Positions 41,101 through 52,242 of a DNA stretch of 64,000 nt are shown here, in pieces. The DNA comes from Archilochus colubris (Eukaryota; Chordata; Aves; Apodiformes; Trochilidae), in NCBI GenBank assembly GCA_023079485.1, contig CM041084.1:22472609-22536608 (forward strand), written 5' to 3'. The position numbers and the translations under genes are program-made. Within the stretch, counting starts at the first letter, position 1. Every line of letters begins with the position of its first letter. Under the pieces are notes generated by a model. It was not told the DNA's origin. It was given only the letters and a program-made list of their open reading frames with translations, and searched no databases.

Positions 41101-41764
41101 ATGGAAAATATAATTCCAACCTTCATGTAAGCAAGTTAGTTTTAAGGGAATAAGCTCTTGAATCCTAAAAGCCGTGAGAAAAAACCCCCAAAGTTTCCTG
41201 AGGCATTCAACTTCATTTTTACTGGTTCACTTACTATGTCAATTCAAATGCAAGAGTAACTTATTTAGCTGTGCTATTAACTCTTAGTCCCAATAAGGTT
41301 CTGTGGTAGTAGCCAGAGTCCCAAGAAATTAAGCAGGACAATAGAGGAGCAATATTAGATGGTATGGGCACATATGGTCTCATCAATACATCAATAGGTT
41401 TAGTCACACTTTTTGACATCAGAATCTAAGCCACCTATTTCAACATTAAATGGCTGTCACTTTCATTTTGCAAGGTTATCCTATGCCATCCCATTGGAAA
41501 GATCTCCAAACAAAATTGCAGCATTTGTCTTATTTATTCAAAATCAAAAGTCCTATAAAGAGAGAAGGAAAATATGAATACAGGAGGCTGAAATATGTTA
41601 GGCTAATATTCTTTTGTCACAAATTATTTCTGAAGTGCTTCCTGAGAATGGCATTATATGCTCAGTGTGCACAAAGTATACATAAATAACATACCCCTGG
41701 AGATGCATGCACATTAAAGCCAAGTTAATTGGCTGTATTTCTTGTTTCAAGAAACAATCTTTGA

Positions 41765-42165
41765 GTCACAGAAACTAGAGACAGGAGTGATCTGTGAGAT
41801 CATCTTACCCACCCTACTATTAATGCAACTGTGCTCCCTGAAGAATATTCTTTAAGCGTTCCAGCTTGTCAAGTTTTACACAACTGTAACTGTGGAGCTT
41901 CAAGTCCATTGTGACACTGGGCTGTAGCACAACTGTTCGGTGTATTTCCCTAACACTCACCCTAACATTTTTATTTCCTAAAGGCATTCTGCTATTTCTA
42001 GTTACACTATCTTGGATCTACCTACTTTTCTGGGAGTCATTAAAAGCCCCATTTTTGCATACTTTTAAACGCAGAGTCGTCATGTTTTCCCTGCCCCATG
42101 TGTTTTCTTGTAGCCAAAAATTACACAATTCTCTATTAAACAATTAAACAATTCTCTATTTTTCC
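41765..42165 (-). mobile_element. Ancient CR1-like LINE 3' region (tentative)
   Basis: The + strand carries a GAAACTAGAGACAGG..GATCTGTGAGATCATCTTACCCACCC block at its left end. This resembles the reverse complement of the 3' end of old amniote CR1-type elements. The stretch further right (GTCATGTTTTCCCTGCC near 42078-42095) resembles the reverse complement of the C-terminal ORF2 region. The order and spacing fit a minus-strand element of about 400 bp. Divergence is high and I rely on memory of the general pattern, so this is a tentative call; unique sequence is the alternative. Confidence 0.4.
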
Positions 42166-42451
42166 TTACAAACCAGTTCTTCTGGCAAGAAAATAATTTT
42201 CACTTTTCTCAAAAATCTCTCTAACCTGCTTAATAGTTTGTGAGATCTACAAAAAACAGACTAAATTTCAAGGCACTGTAGAAACTTTCATTTCTTTTTG
42301 TGTTCAGTGTCTGTGCACTTCTGGTTTGTAATTTGGGGATCCTGTTACATACTGAGTTTTGACTGTGAACCTAAAATTCACTGATGAAGCTAAAACATCT
42401 GAAATACCATCCAACCATGGCTTTCTGAGTATTTCCCATCAGTTCAGTGTC

Positions 42452-42482
42452 ATACTACTATTATTACTATTATTAATACTTC
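42452..42482 (+). repeat. Imperfect ATT/ACT trinucleotide repeat
   Basis: A run of TACTACTATTATTACTATTA-type trinucleotides, an interrupted microsatellite. Confidence 0.8.
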
Positions 42483-43320
42483 TACTAAGTATAATGATAA
42501 TTTTTATTTATTTACAGTAGTAATTTATTCTACTCTTTCTATGGACAGATTCTTAAATTTGCTAAACATGACAAGCTTTGAAACCAAGCATAAGCTTAAT
42601 TTTCAAGTGGGCCAAAGGGAACAGCAGCTTTCCAGCTCAGACTGCTTTGGTTTTTATATTGGTTATTTAACTCCAGTACTCTCCAGCTCTTTCACTCTCT
42701 ACATTTCAGCTTGTGACTAAACAGAGTACTAGGTTATGCAAGAGTCCAAGTCACATAATAGGATTCTTCTTTCCAAGGAGAAGATTTTTCTTTACTATGT
42801 TTTTTGCAGTTCCTGATTTCTGACTCTCTCTTGTGTCAGACCTGCTAAAAATGTAAAATTTCGTAAATCAATTATCTGAAAAATGTAAAATTTGGCAAAA
42901 GCTTCTTTTTGCTTTCACAGCATCTCTGTCCAAATGGCTAGCTGGAGTTTCTCTGCAGATAGTAGTACATGCCTTCAAATCAAATGTTTGTTTTCTGGTT
43001 GCAAGAAGAGAGGTCTGGTCTTCTTTTCTGTAGTCTATATTCAATTGTTTTATTTCTCATCTTGGATAAATTGCTTCTGACTTAAGTCTAGAATTTTTTC
43101 TTCCCTGAGATCCTGATACCATTTGTAAGGATTTGACTAAGATGTATTGTGCCCATCTGTGCTTAATGAAGCACTAACCAGACTAAATGATGAATGGCAG
43201 TTTAATCAATTCAGTTCATTTGGTAACCAGCAGAAGCATATGGAACATAAATTTTAACCTCTCTTTTATAAACACCTGAATTATTCTAAAATTTGTCCAG
43301 AACTGTGCTATCTGAAGTTT

Positions 43321-44100
43321 TCATAGAAAGTTAGGGGTTGGAAGGGACCTTGAAAGATCATCGAGTCCAAACCCCCCTGCCAGAGCAGGGTCACCTATAG
43401 CAGGTCACACAGGAACATGTCCAGGTGGAATTTGAATATCTCCAGGGAAGGAGACTCCACAACCTCCCTGGGCAGCCTGTGCCAATGCTCTGTCACCCTC
43501 ACAGTGAAAAAATTCTTCCTAATAACAATTGCCCCGTGTCCTATTGTTAGTGAGTGAGAAAAGCTTGACCCCATCTTCCAGGCACTCACCCATTACAGAT
43601 TTAGAAACATAAATGAGGTCACCCCTCGTTCTCCTCTTCTCCAAGCTGAAGAGCTCCAACTCCCTCAGTCTTTCCTCTTATGGGAGAAGTTTCACTCCCT
43701 TCATCATCTTGGTCACTCTGCACTGGACTCTTTCAAGCAGTTCCTGGTCCTTCTGGAACTGCAGGTCCCAGAACTGGACACAATATTCCAGATGTGGCAT
43801 CACCAGGGAAGGAGAACCTCTCTTGACCTCCTGCCACCCCCCCTTCTTAGGCACCACAGGATGTCATTGGCCTTCTTGGCCATGAGGCTACATTGTTGGC
43901 TCATGGTCATCCTTCCATCCGCCAGCAACCCCAGGTCCCTTTCCCCTGTGCTGCTCTCCAGCAGCTCAGTCCCCAGCCTACACTGGTACCTGGGTTTCTT
44001 CTTTCCCAGATGCAAGACTTTACATGTTTAATACATTAAATTTCTCCCTACACAACTCTCCAGCCTGTCTAGGTCAACTCCACGTTTTCTCCACTTCTCA
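43321..44100 (-). mobile_element. CR1 LINE, 5'-truncated ~0.8 kb copy
   Basis: The + strand starts TCATAGAAAGTTAGGGGTTGG AAGGGACCTTGAAAGATCATCG, the reverse complement of a CR1 3' end. The minus-strand reading then includes a [22 protein letters not shown] C-terminal block (within 43395-43589) and an upstream GERDLGLLADGRMTMSQQC-like block (within 43800-44015). The frame is broken between them. Its 3' end carries an ACATGTCCAGGTGGA-type block, which makes it a different subfamily from the copies at 51.7, 59.7 and 62.3 kb. It lies in antisense orientation upstream of the exon at 45518. Confidence 0.9.
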
Positions 44101-45517
44101 ATGCCTAAGGAGAAACTTTGCATAATATACCCCTGCTTTGGGGCATAAAATTAGAAAATAGTGATGTGTTTAATTTTCTTCTTCAGGAAAATTGACTATC
44201 AACCCTTATTGTCCTGGAACATAAAATTATTCCATTTTTCAGTAGTGGTCAAAGCCTTCAGAGATGAATAAAGCATGGGTGGTCTGCTTATAGTCTCAGT
44301 CAAGTGGTATCGATAAATACTCATCCCCAGCCTTAATGAAAATATGCAATCTATTTTCATTAAGTTGCTTCATTCTACAACCACTTCCTCACCAATATGT
44401 GCACACATATTGCTAAAATTAAATACTATTTTCTGAATGCATCATCATGACACATAAGCAATGAAAAGGTATCTAATTGCTGTGTTCCAAATAATTTACT
44501 TCTGCAAACTAAGTTAAATTAGAGGTTATTGCTCCCATTTTCTGACGCAAAAGCACAACTAACGATTTCTGGGAGAGATGAAAGTGTAGTTAGATATTCA
44601 AATTCTTGTTTCATTTATGTATGTATATTTTTAGGTTATTGAACTGGTGCTGGTTTGGAGTCAAGGGGTTTTTGTGTGTGCTTACTTACATAGTGTGGTT
44701 TTACAACAAATGTAGGTGTTTGCATGCGGAAATTGTAGAATACTTTTTTTCCTCCTGATTTCCCAGTATTCTTGCCAGAGGCTTAATTGAGTGGGATGAG
44801 GAGGATTCCTGTGAGGAACCGTTTGCAAGAGAGCAGGGACAGGAGCTGTGATGAGCTGGCTGTCACAGCAGGGAGGGAAGAGAGCCCATCACAGCACCTC
44901 TTGGATGGAGTTTTTGAGGGATGGAGTCAGCAGCTCCCCAGAGCTATGGGCTTTGGTTTTCCTTCTTTTTCTAAGAGGGGAGAAGAAAGCCCAAGCAAGC
45001 CCATCCCAAAAATCATCTGCATTTGGACAGCAGCTTAGTTCAGTGGCTGTGAGCAGCCACATGGCCTCCTGCTTTTTACTCATCTTTTTCCAGATTCTCC
45101 TCCAATGCCAAACCCTTCCAGTGTGTTTCCATGCTGCAGTCCTGTATGCAGTCAGCATCTCCTAAGACTACTCTCTCACTGCTATTCCCACATACACAGA
45201 ATTTATTGGGAGCATGAGTATGCTGCTCAGGAAGCACTCATACAAATACAGAGCAGCTGTCATGCCTTTATTGGAGTCAACATCTATCATCCAAATTTCT
45301 GCACCTTCTACACTTGCCTTCAAGCACCTGAGAAATATTCGAATGTATATATTGGTTTTAGTAAATGCATGTGCTTTTCCTTCAGGATTATATTGATTTT
45401 TAAAAAAATAAAAGTAAAATAGTGGTGATAGATACATAAGTATTCTTGCTGGGTATTTGATGTATATGAAATCTTTCTGATGTTGCATACTTTTTTTTTT
45501 GTTTGTTTCCTCTGCAG

Positions 45518-45611
45518 GGGAGTGGGTTGTATCTTTGTAGAAATGATTCAAGGGGTTGCTGCTTTTCCAGGAATGAAAGACATTCAAGATCAACTTGAAA
45601 GGATATTTCTG
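45518..45611 (+). CDS. CDK14: CDK14 coding exon, helices F-G of the kinase domain
   Basis: This 94-bp internal exon completes the Trp codon with its first base. It then encodes GVGCIFVEMIQGVAAFPGMK DIQDQLERIFL, which is the C-lobe segment after the activation segment. The DxWGxGC pattern, with the Asp of CLDM in the preceding exon, is the conserved helix F region of CDKs. The sequence matches CDK14 as I know it; CDK15 has a clearly different run here. The acceptor is a long T-rich tract with CCTCTGCAG at 45509-45517. The donor is CTG|GTGAGT at 45611/45612, phase 0. The next expected exon (VLGTPNED..., rest of the kinase domain and the C-terminal tail) was searched for downstream and not found in the window. 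Confidence 0.96.
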
Positions 45612-47337
45612 GTGAGTTCTTTATTCCTGAAGTAATTTTCCTGAGACAAAAAAGAATTGATTGATATATGTTCACATATTTCTTTGTGTCAGGCGTTAAA
45701 CAACTTTTCTTGACTCCCCAGTAAGGAGTTTCATTTATTGCAATTCTGCCTGGGACAACAAACAGTTGTTTGCTGTTTTTTCAATCAGTTTTGCTGTTTG
45801 ATTCTGAAAATAAAATTAGAAGGGAAGGATGAGCTAAGATTTGTTAGTAGGCATTTATTTCAAATGCAGAAAATTTATTTGGGATTCTTTTTTGGCCCCT
45901 GGGGAGGGAAATAAAGTCTTTCATAACGTGTTATAAAACTTACATGGTTCATTTTATTCAGACTTGCTTGTATTTTTTGCTGGGGCATCAGGGAATTTAG
46001 CAATTGCTTGTCGGAGTGGTTCAGAAAAAAAGGCTCTCTCTAGAACAAGACCTTACTTGACTGTAATATAATAATCTCTCATTTTCTGTAAAATATTTTG
46101 TTATTCTGCTCTCTTTGGCTAATACTGGAAAAATTCTGTGCTGTGGAAGAGTATCTGCTCCAACATACTGAAAGAGTAGCAGTTCCAAGCAGTTCCTGTG
46201 ATGTGTCTAATTGCTTCATTTGTTCTCCAGATTGTATATTTTAAGCTAGCAACTCCTGGGCCAGTTTTAGAGGTTTGCTTTCCTAAATTACTATGCTTCT
46301 CATTTATTGGGATGAAATTTCTTATTTATAGAACATGACATTTTGAAAACAATAAATTTCTCCATGGAGATTCATCTTATGTATTGTGGTAAAATTTTAG
46401 TGGTTTTGCTATAGAAATTAAGTAGAATTCTGAAAGCAGAAATCAACACTTGCATTAACAGGAACTGATAGTGATAGGTATCTCGGATAAACCTTTTTTT
46501 GTATACCTTTTGTAAGTCTTTTGTATGTTCCCATTTTCTTTTCCTTACCCTTACAAATATTTATGTATTAAAATGCCAAGATAAATACAGCCCAGGAAGA
46601 GTTTTGAAGTCTGCCAGTGTTTAAAAATTATGTTCTAAAACTGCAGCTGCCAATATCAAGAACAGCGTTGAAACAAGGGATAATTTATTGGTAATGTTTC
46701 TTTAACTTCATCTTTTACAAACCTTCAAATAAAAAGACAAGATTTTGGACAGGGTAGTTCTATGATCTGTTGTAAATCAGAGTTAATTTTTAAATCCCAG
46801 TTAATTAGGCTTTCTAATTGAAGTGTTTAGCTACCCTTAGCTGAATAGTTTCAGTGCATGCCTTCCTAATGTACTCTAAGCATCATTAAGAATTTAAGTT
46901 ATCTATTTGAAAGTTATAAAACAAAGGATTATTCTTGTTTGGTTTTGTATTTGAACAGAAGGATTAAATTCATACATTCTCCAGTGAATCATGGATAGTG
47001 TGGTAGTTAATAGTGCTGAAGTGCAAAATTAATCAGGTTGTTACACCAGATAACTCATACAATTAAGTCCCACACAGTGAGCACTTACACAGCTGTGAAA
47101 GAAACACATCAACCAATAAAAGACTTTTCCACAAAGTCTTCCAATAGTTCACGTTTTCAGCATCCAACAGTGAAGGGTTTCTTGTAACTTCTGAAAGTGG
47201 TGTAAGGTACAGTGCACCTTCACACTCATCCTTCTGATCTATAGTCCTCTTCTGAAATACACAGCTTGCAGCAGTGGGTGTAGTAATCTGTGTTATATCT
47301 GTTGCCCTTGTTATAAGTCACAACTACACATCCATTG

Positions 47338-47525
47338 CTCTGAGCCCTGGGGGACACCAGGGCTACCAACTGGATTTAACTCCATTGACCACAAATCTTT
47401 GGGCCCTGCTATCCAGCCAGTGTTTAAGCCAGCAGAGTTTATGCCCATCCATGGGCAGCCAGCTTTTCTTTAGGATGCTATGGGGAAAGTGTCAAAGACT
47501 TTACTGAAATCCAGGTGGACAAGTT
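47338..47525 (-). mobile_element. CR1 LINE fragment, reverse-transcriptase region
   Basis: The + strand contains CCCTGGGGGACACCAGGGC, CAACTGGATTTAACTCCATTGACCAC and GTCAAAGACTTTACTGAAATCC AGGTGGAC blocks. These are the reverse complement of the CR1 reverse-transcriptase region between the SGVPQG-like and KAFD-like motifs. Stops interrupt the minus-strand reading, and neither end of the element is present. It lies about 95 bp before the first copy of the 86-bp direct repeat, but no link between them is shown. Confidence 0.82.
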
Positions 47526-47618
47526 GTCAAGTGGAAGTCGGAGAGATTCTCTAAATGCCTTTTATATCTCTGCCATTGCGATTTTTCACATATCTACATA
47601 GCAAGAGTAGATGGAGCC

Positions 47619-47704
47619 CAGATAGCTCTTTCTTAGAGGGAAAAAATTTTGTAGGAACAGCTTGTTTTCCTCCCATCTCTCTCCATTTTCCTCCCACCAA
47701 TGAC
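47619..47704 (+). repeat. Unclassified ~86-bp repeat, copy 1 of a direct pair
   Basis: Begins CAGATAGCTCTTTCTTAGA and ends CACCAATGAC. It matches 49257-49344 in the same orientation at roughly 88% identity with small gaps. One exact run, TTTTCCTCCCATCTCTCTCC followed by ATTTTC, is 26 bases long. The family is not recognised. Confidence 0.85.
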
Positions 47705-49256
47705 ATGTTTCTTCTGTAATATGACTGATGTTTATTTATGTTTAATAGTGGCTTAAATAAGTGATTGTATATGTTAGATTAAGAACAGAGACTGAGCTTT
47801 CAGTTTTGTTTAAGAACTTTTCTGTTTTAAGCTTGTTTTCTGACTTTTATTGTTTTAAACATTTGTGGGGTTTTAAATGGTAATATAATCAATTCTGTTA
47901 CAGCAACTGTTTGTAATAAGTTTTCTCAGGTTCCATTATTGTGATAGGCCTCAATAAAATAGCAAGAGTTTATGAAGCAGAATCAGAATAAGACAAAACT
48001 TAGAGATGTTCCACTTTATGTGAGGTTTCTGAGAGCCAATAGAGATCAAAGTGAATTTTCCTCCCAGGTTCCAAAGCCTTCCCGATAAGGGAGTAATCTG
48101 TACGTTGGCTGAACTTTAGTCTTGGTGCCAACAACACTGAATTACATTTCACTGCAAGAATAATGTACAAAGAGTTCTTCTGATGGTTTGTAGAACCCTG
48201 CACAGGCAGGACAACAGCATTTAAGTGATGTTTTATCTGTAAATGGGCATTCATCTGCAAATATGGTTGGGGGAGTATGTGTGCTGCTGCAGGTAACATG
48301 GTCCAGCAGGAGTGGGAGCTTGCAGCCAGAAGCTCTGTCTCTCCTGACATGCATATTGCAAGAAGCTAAGGATTTTTCTCTGGTACAGGATGCTATTGCT
48401 ATGTTGGGTGCCATAATGCACAGTATTAAAAAGTAATTAGAAGGGAACAATACCCATTGGTTGAGCTCAGCAGCCTGGCATGCCAAAGAGTGACACCAGA
48501 AACACCAGCTTTCTGCGTGGAGCTGAATAGCAAAGACCAGCGAGAGTTTGCTATTTCAGATAGCTATGAAAAATGGTATTATCCTTTTAAATGTGGAAGG
48601 AAGGGTTACTTCTGTTGCTGAAGATAAACAGGCTTGCAGTATTTTGTCATATATCTCTCTATACACACACATATGTATATATGACTACACACCTGAAGTA
48701 TCTTGTATCATATAATAGTTTCCTCCATGACTCTAATGTTCTCAGGCATTTTTGAAGCTGTGAGGCTTTCTCCCTGTGGTTCTGCTTCTGAAGGTTTTCT
48801 TCATGTCACTGAGACATCCTCGAAAGGCTGAAATAATGCATTTTAACAGGCTTCACTTTCATTTAAGGTTATATAGACCCAAAGGAACTGTGCTTTCTGG
48901 TACATTGTGTTAACAACATTTTTTGGAAAACTAGCAATGTTAAACCCAAGGGAGGAGTACTTTCAAATACTGGGTTTTGAAGTTCCCCTATGTAATGAGG
49001 TTTTTAGTCAAATTTATTGGTCTTTTATTCCTAATTCATTATTCAATACGTGTTTTCCTGTCACTTGATAGGTATCTTGGCTCTGAAATACAGCTTGCTC
49101 ATCTGTGATGAAATAGATGTATTTGGGAGGATGGTCCTGAGCTGAAATTTTATTTTGTGTAGGCATAGTAACAATTGGTGCCTTGTATTTGGCATATAGT
49201 TAATGAATTAATGAACCAGATAATTATTCTGGTTGGAAAGTTTCATCTTTGTAAAA

Positions 49257-49344
49257 CAGATAGCTCTTTCTTAGAAGGGAAAAGTTTTATATGAACAGCT
49301 TGTGTTTTCCTCCCATCTCTCTCCATTTTCTTCCCACCAATGAC
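49257..49344 (+). repeat. Unclassified ~86-bp repeat, copy 2 of a direct pair
   Basis: Direct copy of 47619-47704, starting 1,638 bp downstream of it. Flanking sequence on either side does not match by eye, so the shared unit has fairly sharp edges. It could be two members of a short dispersed repeat, a local duplication, or the ends of a decayed element of about 1.7 kb. Confidence 0.85.
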
Positions 49345-51691
49345 TTCATGAGGAAAAATAAGGAGTTTTTTTAACTCCAATTAAGTAGAAACCTGACTGC
49401 TGAATTTTATCTTCTGTAACACAGCTTGTAAGTAGAATCAGAGAAGTGCAGTGGGTTATATCCTGCTAATGAGTTTACCTCTGCTTTACTATATTACAGC
49501 AATATGGAAAATATTTCACTTCTCTTCAGCACCACTGAAAGTAATTAAATAAATAATGGGCTTCTCTACCTGTGGGTCTTCTCTTTGATGTTGTTAGCAA
49601 ATATTCAGTATTTTACTGCAGTTTCCTGCTGGCTTTGTACCGATACCACTTTTACAAGATTCCTTTCTGGACTTTGTCTTGTGCCATACTTCAAATGAAA
49701 TTAATTCTAAACTAGGCAAGTACGGGGTGAATTAATCTTTAAAAGAGTTTTTGAAAAACAGAGTAAATTTTCTATGTATTCCTGCTTTGTAAAGGATTTT
49801 GGATTTTTTAAGAGTTCTTTTTAAGGAGTTTCAAATCTTCTTTAGCTGACTGCACCATATTGTCTCCTTTATCACTACACATGTAATTTTTTCCCTTGGT
49901 ATTTGGTGCTAATGGGTGTTTACCTCTTACAGACAACCCCTGCCCTCACCATGTCTGAATAGTCTGTGCTGTTCTTTGCCTTATATCAATAAACCCATAT
50001 GATATTAGCTAAGCAGAATTGGCCTAGATTTTAACAATAGTGATCTTGTAAAAATGTAGGATATTTCATTGAGGAATATTGCCTATATGTGTCAGGAAAG
50101 GAGGCTTTAATATTTTTTATATCTTGCACTGTTAACATTTCTTTTAGAAAAGAGGACACAACCTCCTGTTCATCCATGTTTGAAGTCATAAAAATACCTC
50201 CCAGTATATGATGGATACTTGCCAGGGGAACTACCAGCTGGTAGCAGGAGGGAGGAGGAGAAGAGGAAATAATAAATGAAAGTGTAACCCCATCCTTGAC
50301 TTTCAAGGGCTGGCTGGATGTCAGCACACAACCTGATGCACACAGGTGTCATCTGCTTGTGAGAAGATGTTCCCATCCATCTGGCTAATTCTGAGCAAAA
50401 CCCTGACTGTGGCTGGGATTGCAAGAGTTTGGCTTATTGTCAGCTTTGTAATGTGAAACACAGAGTAATTGGCTATCAGAAAAAGAAAACAAATTAAGAC
50501 GTGGGTCAGTGGAAAACAATGGCTTTGTGGTTTTCTTTGGAATTTGAATGTTTCTTTAGTGTCTGCTATATTTCAGTTCCTGAATGAGAAATGGGCTATA
50601 ATTATAAAGAAGCACTGTGACTTTGCAAGGCTCTTGCCTTGGAGAGGGTGGTTACAGGCAATGCATTGAAAAAAATGAGCTGTGACTGAGCTGCTGTAAA
50701 TCAGTGCGAGCTCTGCTTGCTTATCCTGGTGTGCAGAACCCTTCCTTGTTTGCCCCATATGCCCCCAAAATAATTTTTTTTCCCAGGTAAAATCTCTCTC
50801 TGTACAGGTTGTGTCCACATGTATTATGAAGCTGCAATCACAGACATTTTTGCCAGACTGAACAGAAATGCAGTTGCAAGCAATTCATGCATATTACAAA
50901 TGGAGCTGAAGCCCATTCTGAATGAAAGTGTTGATCTGGTATCAAAAACTAATGCTGCAAGATAATATTGTGCCACAGAGGAGTGCAGGTCCATTTGTAA
51001 ACCTGTTGTGATATGCTGGCTTTGTTTACTAGGGAAGTTAATAAGTGGTCAGGCATCATATGCTTTCTCTATTTTTGCTCATATTGCTTTCTCTAGCCAT
51101 TTCATAAATAAAGGCAAAATATTTAGCACACCTGAATCTTCCCTTTTGCCTTTCATCTTTTACTTGTGTCTGAATCCCACATCACATTCTAAAACTGAGT
51201 TTTCTGAAGAGCATCTTAATTGGCAAAATTGTTGTTTATAATCTGTAGCTCAAGTTAAAACATCCTTAAAGTTGAAAATGTCTAAAAATCAGTGTAAGGT
51301 AGTTTTAGAGGTTTCTTTTGAGGAACAGGTTATCAGAATTGAAGGCGGTTGTGCTGTACTTGTGTGCACTTGTTTCCTAAAAGACTTCTTTTTCCCTTCT
51401 AAGAACTGGTAGAAGTATATAGCTTTTTCTGTCATGTTGTCTGGGGGAAACAGCCCATTCAGCCCATGCACATGCTTGAGTTACCATTTGCAATAGACCT
51501 CGTTTGAATAAAGTTAGACTTCAATACCTGTTTTAGTATTTCCTGACTCAAGGCCCTAGATTAGGTACTAATTTAGCAAGGTGCTGAGCACTTGCCACAA
51601 GACTGGGTCTTTTCAGCTGTCACAGCCATTTACATAACCTGCTGATCCTCAGTATCTTTCAATAAGCTAAATGTAAATTTTCAGATAAGCT

Positions 51692-52242
51692 TTGTGATTT
51701 TGCTCCTGTACTCAGCACTGGTGAGGCCACACCTCGAGTACTGTGTCCAGTTCTGGGCCCCTCAGTTCAGGAAGGATATCGAGGTCCTGGAGAGGGTCCA
51801 AAGGAGGGCAACCAGGCTGGTGAAAGGACTCGAGCACAGACCCTATGAGGAGAGGCTGAGGGAGCTGGGGCTGTTCAGCCTGGAGAAGAGGCAGCTCAGG
51901 GGAGACCTCATTGCTCTCTACAACTCCCTGAAAGGAGGGTGTAGCCAGGTGGGGGTTGGGCTCTTTTGCCAGACGACTTTCAACAAGACAAGAGGGCATG
52001 GTCTTAAGTTGTGCCAGGGGAAGTTTAGGTTAGATATTAGAATTTCTTTACAGAGAGGGTGATCAGACATTGGAATGGGCTGCCCACTGAAATAGTGGAT
52101 TCTCCGTCCCTGGAGATATTTAAAAAGAGACTGGATGTGGCACTCAGTGCCATAGTCTAGCAACCGCAATGGTGGTTCAAGAGTTGGACTTGATGATCTC
52201 TGAGGTCCCTTCCAACCCAGCCAATTCTATGATTCTGTGATT
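51692..52242 (+). mobile_element. CR1 LINE, 5'-truncated ~550 bp copy, relatively young
   Basis: Contains the C-terminal part of CR1 ORF2 and the complete 3' end. The open reading from 51694 includes a [16 protein letters not shown] block, an [16 protein letters not shown] block and a [20 protein letters not shown] block. It breaks at a stop at 52060-52062 just after an FRLDIR-like motif. The 3' end has TGGCACTCAGTGCCATAGTC, then CAACCGCAATGG, then TTCCAACCCAGCC and the 8-mer tail ATTCTATGATTCTGTG. This copy looks the least decayed in the window. It is in sense orientation to CDK14 and shares its 3' end subfamily with 59704-59848 and 62272-62379. Confidence 0.95.

Larger units (their letters stand above)
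34617..45517 (+). other. CDK14: CDK14 intron between activation-segment exon and next exon
   Basis: This 10.9-kb phase-2 intron begins GTAGGT and ends in a T-rich tract with CCTCTGCAG. Recognised content is a T/C run (38180-38199), a possible ancient LINE (41765-42165), a short ATT/ACT repeat (42452-42482) and an antisense CR1 (43321-44100). A somewhat GC-richer patch at 44780-45080 has overlapping short open frames that I do not support as genes. I see nothing identifiable in 34617-38179, 38200-41764, 42483-43320 or 44101-45517. Confidence 0.9.

Noticed and set aside
42120..42165. Two copies of ACAATTCTCTATT 23 bp apart.
   Set aside because: Short and AT-rich; compatible with chance or minor slippage.
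44787..45165. Cluster of overlapping open frames in a GC-richer patch upstream of the exon at 45518.
   Set aside because: Open on both strands and in more than one frame with unrelated products; no family is recognisable. It might be an old repeat, but I cannot name one.
45168..45593. 141-codon minus-strand open frame overlapping the CDK14 exon at 45518-45611.
   Set aside because: It is antisense to a confidently assigned exon and includes its splice acceptor; it is a shadow frame.
51694..52062. 122-codon open frame with a clear conserved protein look.
   Set aside because: It is the C-terminal part of CR1 ORF2 in a 5'-truncated transposon copy, not a host gene.
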